A stretch of DNA of 64,000 nt from Pholiota molesta. Taxonomy: Eukaryota > Basidiomycota > Agaricomycetes > Agaricales > Strophariaceae. The DNA is taken from NCBI GenBank assembly GCA_014925825.1, contig JACGCK010000089.1, forward strand, positions 1-64,000, given 5' to 3'. The first letter of the stretch is position 1; the number at the start of each line of letters is the position of its first letter. Made by a program: the position numbers and the translations under genes. Below the pieces are notes generated by a model. The model had not been told where the DNA came from and ran no database searches. It saw only the letters and a list, made by a program, of their open reading frames with translations. Shown here one piece after another: positions 46,317 to 56,513 of this stretch.

Positions 46317-46498
46317 TGTTAGGGTGCTGGCGAGAAGGCGCAACGCGGGACCGACAGACGCTAAGAACGAAGTTGTATAGATGTACGTAGACGTCGAATG
46401 TACAAACGAACGTACCTAAGAACGAAGTGGTCAAAAGTGAAGAAGAAAAGTGTAATCTACGGAATGTAAAGAGGAAGGTAGTCACGTGTATCGTGACA
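46317..46498 (-). repeat. LTR (5' LTR in element orientation)
   Basis: Same 182 bp as 40502..40683. The transcript would run leftwards from here. The ACTTTTGACCA at 46438..46428 is the predicted RNA 5' end if self-priming holds. Confidence 0.95.
46428..46438 (-). promoter_or_regulatory. Predicted transcript start / self-primer in the 5' LTR
   Basis: ACTTTTGACCA at LTR position 61 (minus strand). Its complementarity to the primer-binding site predicts RNA begins at 46438. Confidence 0.5.
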
Positions 46499-46503
46499 AG
46501 GAC
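46499..46503 (+). repeat. Target-site duplication of the LTR element, right (AGGAC)
   Basis: Same five bases as 40497..40501. Confidence 0.9.
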
Positions 46504-46830
46504 AATTTGACAACAAGTTTCCAAACGCAGAGATCAAGTATGATACCGTCCTTTTTGGACGAATTCAGAGACGCCGCGGTTGACAGGAGCCTGGGGGTAG
46601 TGCGTCTGAACAGTGAAGGCCTGACGCATAGGCTCATATCATGTAGCCTGTGCCTGTCTGACGCACAGACTGTATGTATGTACTCAGCGGGCGCCGCACT
46701 GAGGCGCGTCGCGCATCGCATCAGGCGCATCTGCCTATCTGATTCCGACGCCGACAAGCGCTAGTGCGCAGGGATGGCGCTATCCCTCGTTTCATCCTGC
46801 AAAATACCAACGCAAATCAAATACAACGCC
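46499..46830 (+). repeat. Right part of the fourth tandem-repeat unit
   Basis: Past the insertion the repeat resumes with GACAAGCGCTAGTGCGCAGGGATGG-type and CTCGTTTCAT ... AAATCAAATACAAC blocks, as in the units at 39.3-40.3 kb. Confidence 0.6.
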
Positions 46831-48704
46831 GGGGCCACCGGGTGTAACCCTCGCCCTCCGAGTCGAAATCAAATACCCAATACCCAATACAAGCCAATCT
46901 CTAGTATGAAGCGCTCCCAATTCAAACCAGGAGGTGGCGCCGCCGGACCCTCGAGATCGATAAAACGGCGCTAGCGGCTGGTTGTTTGAATGCCGTCCAT
47001 GTTATCGGGTGTTGTCCTATGTTATCGTCGTGGTCATTGTTGTCGGGCACGTCGGGGTTATGTAAGCGGGCCGTACCGACGTTTTGGCGGTGGGTTTTTC
47101 CGCGCCTATTACTGTAGTTCACACCACCGTTAACGCGTCGGGGGCTGCGGCTGGCAATAGTTCGTCTGGGCGCAGAGTCAGTGAGGGAGGTCATACGGAG
47201 ATTAATTGTTTGTTAATTACAGCCCGGTCAGCTGCAATTGCAGCGAAACTTGGATACGCAAGCTCGGGGACCGGGCCCGTCTCGATTTTCAACTATGCCA
47301 GTCAGCGTAGAGTACATGGTAATTAGGACGACGAACGGGCTGTAACAATAAACCAACAATAACTAAGCGTACATGACAGCGGCGAAACGTGAGTTACTTG
47401 ACTGATGGTGTCGACAGAAGATTTTCAGTCAGTATCAGTAGCATAGTATGTGACGCAGATAGCGACTTTTGCTTGCGCGTAGAGGGGATGGATGTGGGTA
47501 TAGGTGTTACCCGGGCCCGGTTGCGCGATGGGGACAGTGGGTGGGAGGGAGGCGGCGATCTTGATGGTTTAGTGTCACTAGTGTTATTTAGAGTGGCATG
47601 TTCTCGACGGGACACGGCCTGTGATATAGGTTATTGGAGAGGTGGTCGTACATACTCCGGAGGGGTGTGTTGCGGTAGATTTGGCTCGAGGAGGAGACAG
47701 TTTCTAGTTCCAGCTCGGGATGTGCGAGAAATTTGTAACGTACAGTAGCACGTCTTCTATCCCGTAACATTCATGCATTCATGTACTGGAGTGACCTCAC
47801 CCACAGCAGGCCAGGCAGACGAGCGCAGAAGATCAGAGGGATGATGGGGAAGAAAAGAGGCGGTATTATTACATGGCATCGCAGGGGCATCCGCGCATCG
47901 AGGCATCGCAGCATCGGGGAGTGGCAATCACAGATCCTTCATTCGCTATCATAGACTATGGAGTGTACTTATTGTGACGCGTTGCTGGTTATCTACCAGT
48001 TATCTACGGGCGAGGGGCGTCGGCATAGGGCCGGGGGACGGCGGGGGCGCGCGTGTGGGTGCTATTGCGGCCGGTGGGCAGGGGCGGGGCGGGTGCGCAC
48101 GGCGGTGGTGCGGCGGACGGTGGGCGGGCAGGGGGGGAGGACGAGCGGTCGGGGAGGGGAAGGGGCCGCACTGGGAAAGAAGGAGCCTAGCGGGGATGGG
48201 CGGGCCATACGGGGATGGGTGTGTGCCTGACAGGTGATGCGATAAGGCAGAAGCCGGAGAAAATAAATAAATAAATAAAAAATAAGGGGGTGGGATGGGA
48301 TATAATTGATGGGCGGAGTGGGTTGGGAAGTGTTGCTTCCCCTGCTCTCCCTGTCCTCCCCTGGACCCCCGCCCCATGCCAGCGGTCCTTTGATCTCCCC
48401 CCGCTCTCCAAATTACCGCCGACCCCGCCGTCCCAAGGATACCGCCTGGAGTACGTCCCCTGCCCGCTCTCGCCGCTGCCCGCGCTGACCCCCCGCAGAT
48501 CTCGCGACCCTTGCCGGCCTCACACTGCCCGCCCCTCCTCCACACATCAAAGGACCCGTGCGCTAACGCTTGAGCTCTGCTCGCGACCCCCCGCCCACAC
48601 CACACCACACCACACCACCCAGAGGCCTCCGCTGAGCAATCGCGTACCTCGCCGACCCCCACCACCCCGACCGCCATCACTCGTTCACGCCTCTTTTTCC
48701 TGCA
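46831..48704. other. Intergenic, then promoter region of the bHLH gene
   Basis: No gene is supported. GC content climbs from about 48000. An ATAA microsatellite is at 48262..48279 and a CACAC-type run near 48595..48620. The minus-strand open frame here is a by-product of GC-richness. Confidence 0.5.
48262..48279 (+). repeat. ATAA microsatellite
   Basis: About four and a half AATA units, followed by an A-run. Confidence 0.8.
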
Positions 48705-50480
48705 ATGGCCATGACCCTCCCCCTCTCCCCGGCCTCCGACGCCCACCCCGCCTCCCCTACCGGCGGCGCGGCCGCCAACGCCAACACCACCGCCGCTTCC
48801 GGCACCACCACCACCCCGGCAACGGCAATAACAACGCCGACTCCGCAGCAGCACCCGCGAGTCCCAACTCGCCCGCGAGCCCCACCGCCCCGCCTCCACC
48901 ACCACCTCTGCCTCCGCGGCCGCGGCCGCGCAGATGAAGCGCAAGCCCAGCCGCCGCGCGAACACCGCCGAGCGCCGCGCGACCCACAACGCCGTCGAGC
49001 GCCAGCGCAGAGAGACTTTGAACGGCCGCTTCCTCGTACGTCCCATCCCCTGCTATCCCCACCCCTGCCCCCCTCATGTTTTTTCCCCGCATTCTAGGAC
49101 CTCGCGGCCCTGCTCCCCAACCTGTCCCAGATCCGGCGCCCGTCCAAGTCGTCCATCGTCAACTCCTCCATCGCGCACATCCACGCCTCGCGCCGGCACC
49201 GGCTGCTCGCCGCGCGCGAGCTGCGCGCGCTGAAGGGCGAGGCGGACGCCCTCCGGCGCGAGATCAACGAGTGGCGCGACCGCGCGGGCGTGCCGCGCGT
49301 CGACGAGCCCGTGCGCGGCGAGGGCTTCGGGATGATCATCTCCGGCGAGATGGAGGTGCTCGCGGTGCTCGGCGGCGAGGAGGACGAGGAGGACGAGGAC
49401 GGCATGCCCGTGGATAGTGCGGCGGGGCTCGAGCGCGAGCGCGCGATGTACGGCGCGGGGTTCATGGAGGAGTTGGAGGACGAGTATGCCCCCCAGGCGC
49501 CCGTGCAGCTCGGCGGGTATGTGCATGTGCAGAGCCAGATGCAGCACCACGCGCACCAGCAGCAGCAGCAGCAGCAGCAGATGCAGCACCAACACCATCA
49601 GCAGCAGCAGCAGCAGCAGCAGCAACACCACCAACAACAGCAACAGCAACAGCAGATGCACCAGCACCACCATCAGCACCACCAGCAGGCGGCGCCGCAC
49701 CACCCGCAACAGATGCACGCGCACATCCCGCACCACATAGATGACATGGACGACCCGCGCGTCGCCGCGCTCCTCCTCAAGAACGCCGCCGCCAACGCTG
49801 GTGGCAACAACGGCCCGTTCGCGCACAGCCTACCGCCCGCGCCCGGCCGTTCCGCCTCGTATGACGGCTACGCCGCGGGCGGCATGTACGTGCACGGCTA
49901 CCACCCCCAGCAGCAGCAGCAGCACCACGCCGGCGGGGGGCACCTGTTCACCCCGCCGGCGACGGCGCACGGGCTCCCCGCCACCGCAGCGCGCCCGGGC
50001 ACGGCGTCCTCCGCGGGCTCGCGCTCCTCGCCCGGGCACCAGACGCCGCCGCAGCTCAGCGTCAACACCACCACCACCACCGCGAGCCCCGCGGGCAGTC
50101 AAGCAGGCTCTGCGAGTCCGGCGAGCAGCCACTCCCCTGTGTTCTCCGCGACGTCCAACGGGTCGTCCCATGGTGCGGGGAATATGAAGGCGGGGAGGAC
50201 GCGCAGTGCGAGTAGCGTCGGGTATGAGATGCAGGGGGAGTATGGGGTGCCGAGGTATGGCGGCGTGGGGATGGGGATGATGGGGATGGGCGGGATGCCG
50301 ATTGGGATGGGGATGGGCGGGATGAATCCGATGGGCGGGATGAATGGGATGGGTGGGATGGGTATGGGCGGCATGGGTATGGGTGGGATGAACGGCATGA
50401 ACGGGATGGGCGGGATGGGCCCGGTGAGCGTGGGCGCGGGCGGCGGGGGCGGGAACGGGATGATGATGATGATGATGTGA
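48705..50480 (+). CDS. bHLH transcription factor (two one-base frame breaks)
   Basis: Exons 48705..49035 and 49098..50480. The bHLH domain is split by the intron: ERRATHNAVERQRRETLNGRFL (basic region and helix 1), then DLAALLPNLSQIRRPSKSSIVNSSIAHI. A leucine-bearing helix follows (LRALKGEADALRREINEW). Upstream, the frame runs from ATG 48705 only if one C is added in C4 run 48814..48817 and one near C4 run 48888..48891. The stretches then read as a normal Ala/Ser/Thr linker and the total is 571 aa. The Glu, His and Arg of HNAVERQRR fit E-box DNA binding. The second half has Gln/His tracts (about 49548..49690) and a Met/Gly tail. The target genes are unknown. Confidence 0.8.
48814..48891 (+). 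other. Two frame breaks in C4 runs of the bHLH gene
   Basis: Between 48814 and 48891 three frames succeed one another. One extra C in each of two C4 runs (48814..48817 and about 48888..48891) makes exon 1 continuous and divisible by three. The exact run for the second is uncertain. Confidence 0.6.
49548..49690 (+). repeat. CAG/CAC trinucleotide tract coding poly-Gln/His
   Basis: Dense CAG and CAC codons with few interruptions, in frame with the bHLH protein. Confidence 0.85.
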
Positions 50481-53400
50481 TCCGGCGTCGTTGTTGTTCG
50501 TTGTTCGTTGGTGGAGTTGGTGTTGTTCTATGCCCCCTTCTCTCTGTCTCTGCCTCTGTCTCTGTTTCCATCTGTTGATCTATCTATCGCCCTGCTCCGA
50601 CGTTTTTTTATTATTGTTTTGGCCGCCACCCACTGGCTGGTCAGCCACCATGTATCCCACCACCCCAGCCTCACTGTATCCATCCACTTTCCAATCCACT
50701 CCCCGCCCCTGTCCGTCCACAAACTCGCCTGCGTCGGCCCGCGCCGCGGGCCGGCGTCACTATGCCGACCCGCCTACTGCTTATGTCCGCCGCCGCACCG
50801 GGAAGGCGAGATCCCACCGCACCTCGCTACTCGCTATCTATCTATGATGAAGTCGCCACCCACCCACCCATGAAGAATCCGAATCCCGCCACGCCGCGTC
50901 CTGCTATCGCGCGCGCGTGCGCCCACGTACACATACTGCTATCCATCCCTATTCCACCCCCTCCCGCACGCACGCATGCATGCATATACTTGCTTGCTCT
51001 TCCACCCCCGGATGTATGGAACCCCCTACTGCGTCGCATGTTGCTATTGCTATTGCCGTTGCCGTTGCTCTTGCCGTTGCCCCTCCCCCCTTTCCTCCTC
51101 CCTCTATTTGCACACCATTTGCACGCTATATTTCAAATGCATGCTCCTCCCACCCCGTATCACCCTACCTGCCTACTAGATTAGTGCACACACACCCCGA
51201 GTCGTACATATATCCCAATCCCGCTTGCTCAATCAGAAGTGAATACGTATGCCCCCCTCCACGCGTGCTGAGTTGAGCGTATTGGTATCTCTCTCAAAGG
51301 CGCATTGCGCATCGCGCTGCTTCCGTGGCGGACGCCGCGACCGTGCCTGCCGTCGCTGCCCGCGGACCTCACCTGCGCGTGTCCGTGCCGCCCTCGTCGT
51401 TCCAGCGCCCGTGCGCATCCTGCGCCTCGTCGGCTCCCTTCCGCCTGTAGAATGGACTGGGTGACGACAACGCGGCGCGCCGCCGATCGACCTTCCCGTC
51501 TCGGTTGGTTGCGTGGGGCGGGCGGGCGTCCCATGATCAGGCTGGACGGGTTGTTTTGTATGGTGGTTTTTTTGTCGGTGTTATTTTTTTGTACTTGTTA
51601 CTTACTACGCCTCGCTGAGGTTGTTTTCCACTCGTTTATTCTTGCCGTTGTTCTTTCTTTCTTTTTCTTTCACTTTCTTTCTTTCACTTTCTTTTTTGCT
51701 TTCACTTTCTTTTTGTGCTATAAAAAACATTCCTTGCCCGTGAAATGCGTGTCGAAAATGGGAGTGTGGGACCCGCAGGAGGGGGAGGAGGGCGGGCGGT
51801 GGGAGGCGGCGGCGGAGGAGGAGGAGAGCGACCGAAAGAAGAAGAATTCCCGCGTTGAAAGCTGAAGCAGACGCGAACCCCCCTCCTATTATTTAAAATA
51901 CGAACGACGACTCTCCTCTCTAAACTAGACGGCCACCGACGCACGCTCCTTGCGCTCTGAATCTGGGTTCCGCTACACTACACAAAAAATAATAGACGGA
52001 GGTGGGGAGGGTGTGTGTACAGTATGTATGTATGTGTGCGTACGTGTATGAAATGGTATCCTTTGGATTCTTATGAATGTTTTGCCTAAGTGTGTCAATG
52101 TTGAGCGACAAACACTCCTTGCGCTCTTCCTATTTTTTTCGCTGCCAAAACAACAGCGAACACTACTTGGAATTGTTGGTAGTGCGTGTGTACAGTATGG
52201 CATACGTCTATTAAATGAATTTCTTTGGAATTTTAGAAACTGATAGAAGGCGTTTTGACTTTTTGACGTGTTGTGTAATGCATGGTCTATGTGAAAATCT
52301 TTGACCTTATCTATAACTTTCCGTTTCGGGGCGTTCAAACTCAGGAAGTGAAGATGCCACACTCGCTGGAAGTTCGTCGGTCCCAGGAATCCGCAGAGAG
52401 CTGACAAATGGGTTCGACTTTTTGACTGCCCTTCGTTTCTGTTGGCCACTTATTTGCACACTATCCTCTAGCTTGATATAGCATCGCATCGTGGTATGAC
52501 TCCCTCCAGAGAAGTGCGATGTCCGCTTGGATATCTTTTAGTGACGTACGTGCTGCATACGCCTCTCGAAGCCGCCGCCCAAGAGCGGAGCCCATGCCCA
52601 CATGTCCGTGCACATGCGTGGGGGGAGGATGTACCCATGTCATGCCGTCGCGTTGCGACTATCTCTTGTAGGGTGTCTGCATTTAGGTATGTCCCATACA
52701 TGGCGATGCTAGCTTGAATGCAATGTTTTTCACGGCTTATAGATTCTATGAGCCACAGTGAATTCAAAATCATATGCAAGCCGGCGTCTTCAGCTGAGCT
52801 CAGGCCGCCGGAGTGTTTCGTATGTTCTCAACCCCCGGTCGTCGAAACATCCGCACTTCCACCTACTCTAATTCAGATTTGGACAGACAGTGAATGGAGG
52901 GATTAGCATTGGACTTAATTAATATAAGATCCCGACACATTGACCAAGACTGGCGATTTGCAGCTGATATGTTATTTTTAAGGTTTGGATAAGCCTCTTG
53001 ATAGCTTCTTGCCATGCACGCACTCTCGTGGTGTGCTTCACCGCATATGTATTAGGTCGATCCCGCACGATCCCACCGCCAATCTGATCTGTGTGCGTGG
53101 AAATAGAGTAAAATAGAGTTGTTGGGAGAATGCTGACTCGATTCGAAGATAATATGAGAAAGAGACATGCTGGTCTGATGAGAGATAAGGCAAAAGTACT
53201 TGCTGTCTGTGGCACATTATGGCATTGCGAATGATCTTGACCCGTTATCTCGTATGTCCGAACGCGCCTTTGATTGGTGAAGTTTGCTTGTCCGCGACTG
53301 CAGACGGGGAGTTGCTTGCGTACTATTATTGCTGCTATACTCGCTTTTCGAACTTGAATACCATGAGGCGTTTTCTCGTTTCAGTTAGCGGCAAATTACC

Positions 53401-54629
53401 GCAGTTCCCGTGACGGCTCCTGCGCATGTTGTGTTAGAATGCTGAGTAGTTGGTACTTCCGGATGCATGTCATGTTGAAACCAAACGCTACCTCAAAGAA
53501 GGGCTCCGCACGTTATTTTCGTTTAATTTAGACTACTTTCACGAGATAGCCGTCGCCGCCTCACACAACGTGAAACTCGACTCTAAATCAACTGCATATG
53601 TTATGATGCATAACGATCGATGCATCGACGACGTACTATCGCCACCCGCGCTTAGATATAGATAGCTGTCATACAAGATCAGATATCTTCGTTCTTATAT
53701 TAGCCGCGCCCGAGGACCAATGACGCCACATGTAGAGGATATCCCCGGGGCGCACGCGACGCTGGGCATGGGATATAAGTATTTGATTAGTGGCTAAAGC
53801 GACCGAGACAACAATACCCAAGTATTCCATATGAGGCCTCGAGGTATCTATACGCAAGATCGTCGTCGTCCTGTAGGGCCTCTATGATCATGAGAGGGGC
53901 GAGCGTCGACAGGCCCGCCATCGCACGCTGCGGGGCTTCTGACTTTGTCTTTAGAATTGGGGGTGAAGCTAGTGTAAGATGGCGATATCGGTGCAGGCAA
54001 ATGCTCTCCGGCGTACAGTTTCGTGCACATGGCGCCGCAGCGCGTGGGTCGCTGGCGTTGTGATCAGCTTAGCAGGTGCGCGGCAGCGGCAGGGTGAGAT
54101 GTGGAGTGGCACCTCTACCCCCAACCTCCGTAGCGTGTACTTCTTTGTTTTTTGTCTCGGCGTATATGCTTGTTCGGGATGCTAGGCGTATGGTTTCGTA
54201 CAGTTTCCTCAAGAGAATCAGGATTACATCAGAAAATTCGGGAAATGATGGTAAGTGGTTGTAGCTCCGACAAGCCGGTGGCAGTGTTGTGCCACATTGT
54301 ATGACCAGATATCTATTTACATCGCGGCCGTCTGAACGATAAGGTAGTTATAGACCTAATGCCATTATGCTTGAACAGTATACCAAGGCATCTACATTAT
54401 AGGTCAATGTATTCTGCTCATCAGAGTGGCCTTAAGTTTATAAGAAATCTATCATAATTATTTCATCGCTACATTTTATTATAACTCTAGGATCATAATT
54501 GCGTCAGCTCATAACAGAATTGTCATACTTATTTGAGGATTATGAGTAAGACATCATAATGGCCAGGCAAGTACAATACTATATCACTGTTTTATATATC
54601 TGACAAGACAGTATAATAACAGTACAGAT
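50481..54629. other. Long intergenic region
   Basis: No gene is supported in 4.1 kb. It holds a pyrimidine tract (about 51650..51720, CTTT repeats), short TATC and GTAT runs, and AT-rich DNA toward 54300-54600. A purine-rich stretch is near 51770..51845. Confidence 0.45.
51650..51720 (+). repeat. CTTT-rich pyrimidine tract
   Basis: Nearly pure C/T, with repeated TTTCTTTCACTTTC units. Confidence 0.8.
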
Positions 54630-55508
54630 ATGGTCCCTACTCCATCCAAGTCATGCACAACTTGCACAAGGCCCCGACTCGACCCGGACTCCTCCTCGTC
54701 CAATTTCAATACTGCCACCTTCCATTGTCCTCCAATCACCGATACAGCGATGCTGCTTCCTACTCCTATATCAACGCAAGAGGATATGGAAATATCCGAA
54801 GTATCAGGGCATCTTAACTCAATTATCAACGAGTCTTCGCCGGTATTGCCATTACTCGAGCAAGAAGAACCTAATGAAGTTATCGAAGGTTCCGTTGCGG
54901 GGGAAGATGAGAATCCAACAATCAGGGTGTGTATTTATGAATTTCGATCTATTTCCCGATTTTGATACCTAACCTCATAGGATGACTTCGAAATTTCCAC
55001 CATAAATGCGCCCAAGATCCCAGAGACCCCGCCCAAGAGTTTTTTTTTTCGTGCAAAGTCACTAAGCAAATCCAATCAAGTGGCGCGTGCCAATAACTTT
55101 CTTCAGTGCTATAACGAGGTATGTTATCTTACTATCTAATCCTTAAATCAGCTCTTCTAAAGCAGATATCAGGTACCACAATCACCGTCATTGCCACGCA
55201 ACTCTGAGTCAGTACGAACAAGCCACCTCGGCTCGATTTCCCCAGCTCCTCGGCGAGTGAACTTGAGGCCATTCTGGAAAGGCGAGTACGAGCGCATGTC
55301 CGCACTATTAGAAGAAACCGAAGCCAAATTGCTCCGAACCGAGTACCAGCTCTATCTTGCAAACCAAGAAATCGCGCGGTTGAAGGAATTTGATGGCAAT
55401 GTCCATTTAGGACTTGAGGAGATTGCACGTCAGCGCGCTTTTATGATCAAAGTAGGTGCCATATTAGCAAAAGGGAAATTTGACGATGAAGATCCAATTG
55501 AAATATAA
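54630..55508 (+). CDS. Coiled-coil protein next to the DUF6698 gene
   Basis: Three exons, 54630..54926, 54981..55118 and 55173..55508, total 771 nt (256 aa) with intact phase. I do not recognise the family. The first 100 residues are Ser/Thr/Pro-rich, with a CTTC pair. The middle has KSFFFRAKSLSKSN. The last 80 form a charged helix likely to coil (ERMSALLEETEAKLLRTEYQ, then LANQEIARLKEFD). It stands 350 nt before a DUF6698 gene on the same strand; the two may be linked in function or share a repeated origin. Confidence 0.55.
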
Positions 55509-55542
55509 TCAAGATAAATTTATTAGTACCATACATTTGCTG

Positions 55543-55851
55543 TTATAAATCATCGAAACCTATATCAATATCACTCTCTTCACCCGAGTTCCCATCATCA
55601 CTTTCCGTTTCTTGGTCTGAATCCGAGTCGCTTTCCTCTTCTTCCTCATCATCATTGTCATCGCCTTCCTCTTGGCCTCCCTCAGTATCATGATTTGCAT
55701 CAGTGTCGATCTCATCTGCTGACTCGGAGGGCTCGGATATCAGACTAGCTGCAGCAGCAGCATTATCACGATGGCCAATGCCCATACCCAAAAAGCGCAT
55801 ATACATGTCTCGATCAACAAAGCTGCACTGATGAAGCGGCTTCAGCTGTGG
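55543..55851 (-). pseudogene. C-terminal tail of a transposase-like protein (remnant)
   Basis: The minus strand is open from after a TAG at about 55852 to the stop at 55543. It reads FVDRDMYMRFLGMGIGH, then an Ala run and a long Asp/Glu/Ser tail. FVDRDM-MRF-G-G-GH looks like the end of the large transposases common in mushrooms (Plavaka-like); this is recalled, not searched. No transposase core remains upstream, because the DUF6698 gene lies there. Confidence 0.45.
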
Positions 55852-56505
55852 CTACATTAAAACGGCGTTTGGCAAGTGTCAGCGATGAACTCGCTCAAGC
55901 CACACAACCCCAGCCCAAGAGGCCCACGTTCGTGCTTTCCTTCTAGGGATACACTATACATGGCTGATCTGTAACCTGCAGGACGACCAAAACCATGGGA
56001 CGAGGTGTTCGCAAGCTTGTCACGCTCTATGACGGCCTTTCAAGCATTCTCGACGAGGCTGATCGTCGAAACATCGAAGGTCCAAATATAGTCGAGCCCG
56101 ACCCTCAACGAAAGCGCGCGTAAGTGTTTCTTTCTATTATGCTAGTATGAGGCCTCGGCGAGCGATATTGCTATCTTTTGCTAGCCGCGACCGCATGTAC
56201 CGAGCATATCCATTGTTTCTACAGCTGGTTCCATATCTGAAAACGGTCATCCTGGAAAAACCCATCAAGGAATTGAATGCTTTTATTGCTGATGTACGTT
56301 ATTACCATCTTGTATGTTGCTTCGCTTGTGGGCAGTTGACGGGTCTTTGAAGCTTCAAGAGGGTGCTAATAGTGCTCGAAGTGACGACATCAAGAGGGTA
56401 AAAGAAGAAGTTTATGCTCGCATTAACAAGGAGTACAGGCCTGCCGTCCCCCTCGAGAGGTCCACTCGGGATAATAGAGGCCTTCAGCATGATGTGTGTG
56501 GAGGA

Positions 56506-56513
56506 TTGCTAAC
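56506..56513 (+). repeat. Target-site duplication, left (TTGCTAAC)
   Basis: Eight bases identical to 57667..57674. Confidence 0.92.

Larger units (their letters stand above)
40502..46498 (-). mobile_element. Complete Ty3/Gypsy chromovirus-type LTR retrotransposon (5,997 bp)
   Basis: It has two 182-bp LTRs that I read as identical, starting TG and ending CA, flanked by the duplication AGGAC. The internal part carries gag and pol on the minus strand, a primer-binding site, and a polypurine tract. Pol order is protease, reverse transcriptase, RNase H, integrase, chromodomain, which defines a chromovirus. Both frames are open from end to end. Identical LTRs and open frames mean a recent insertion that may still be active. 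It sits inside one unit of the tandem repeat. Confidence 0.96.

Noticed and set aside
48000..49046. 348-codon minus-strand open frame
   Set aside because: Gly/Arg-rich composition typical of the reverse of a GC-rich gene; it overlaps the bHLH exon and has no motif.
49074..49826. 250-codon minus-strand open frame, Leu/Val-rich
   Set aside because: Reverse of the CAG/CAC tract and the bHLH exon; leucine runs are simply CTG read backwards.
52461..52779. Overlapping minus-strand open frames near 52.5 kb
   Set aside because: Two frames of similar length overlap without motifs or consistent splice sites; no gene could be supported.
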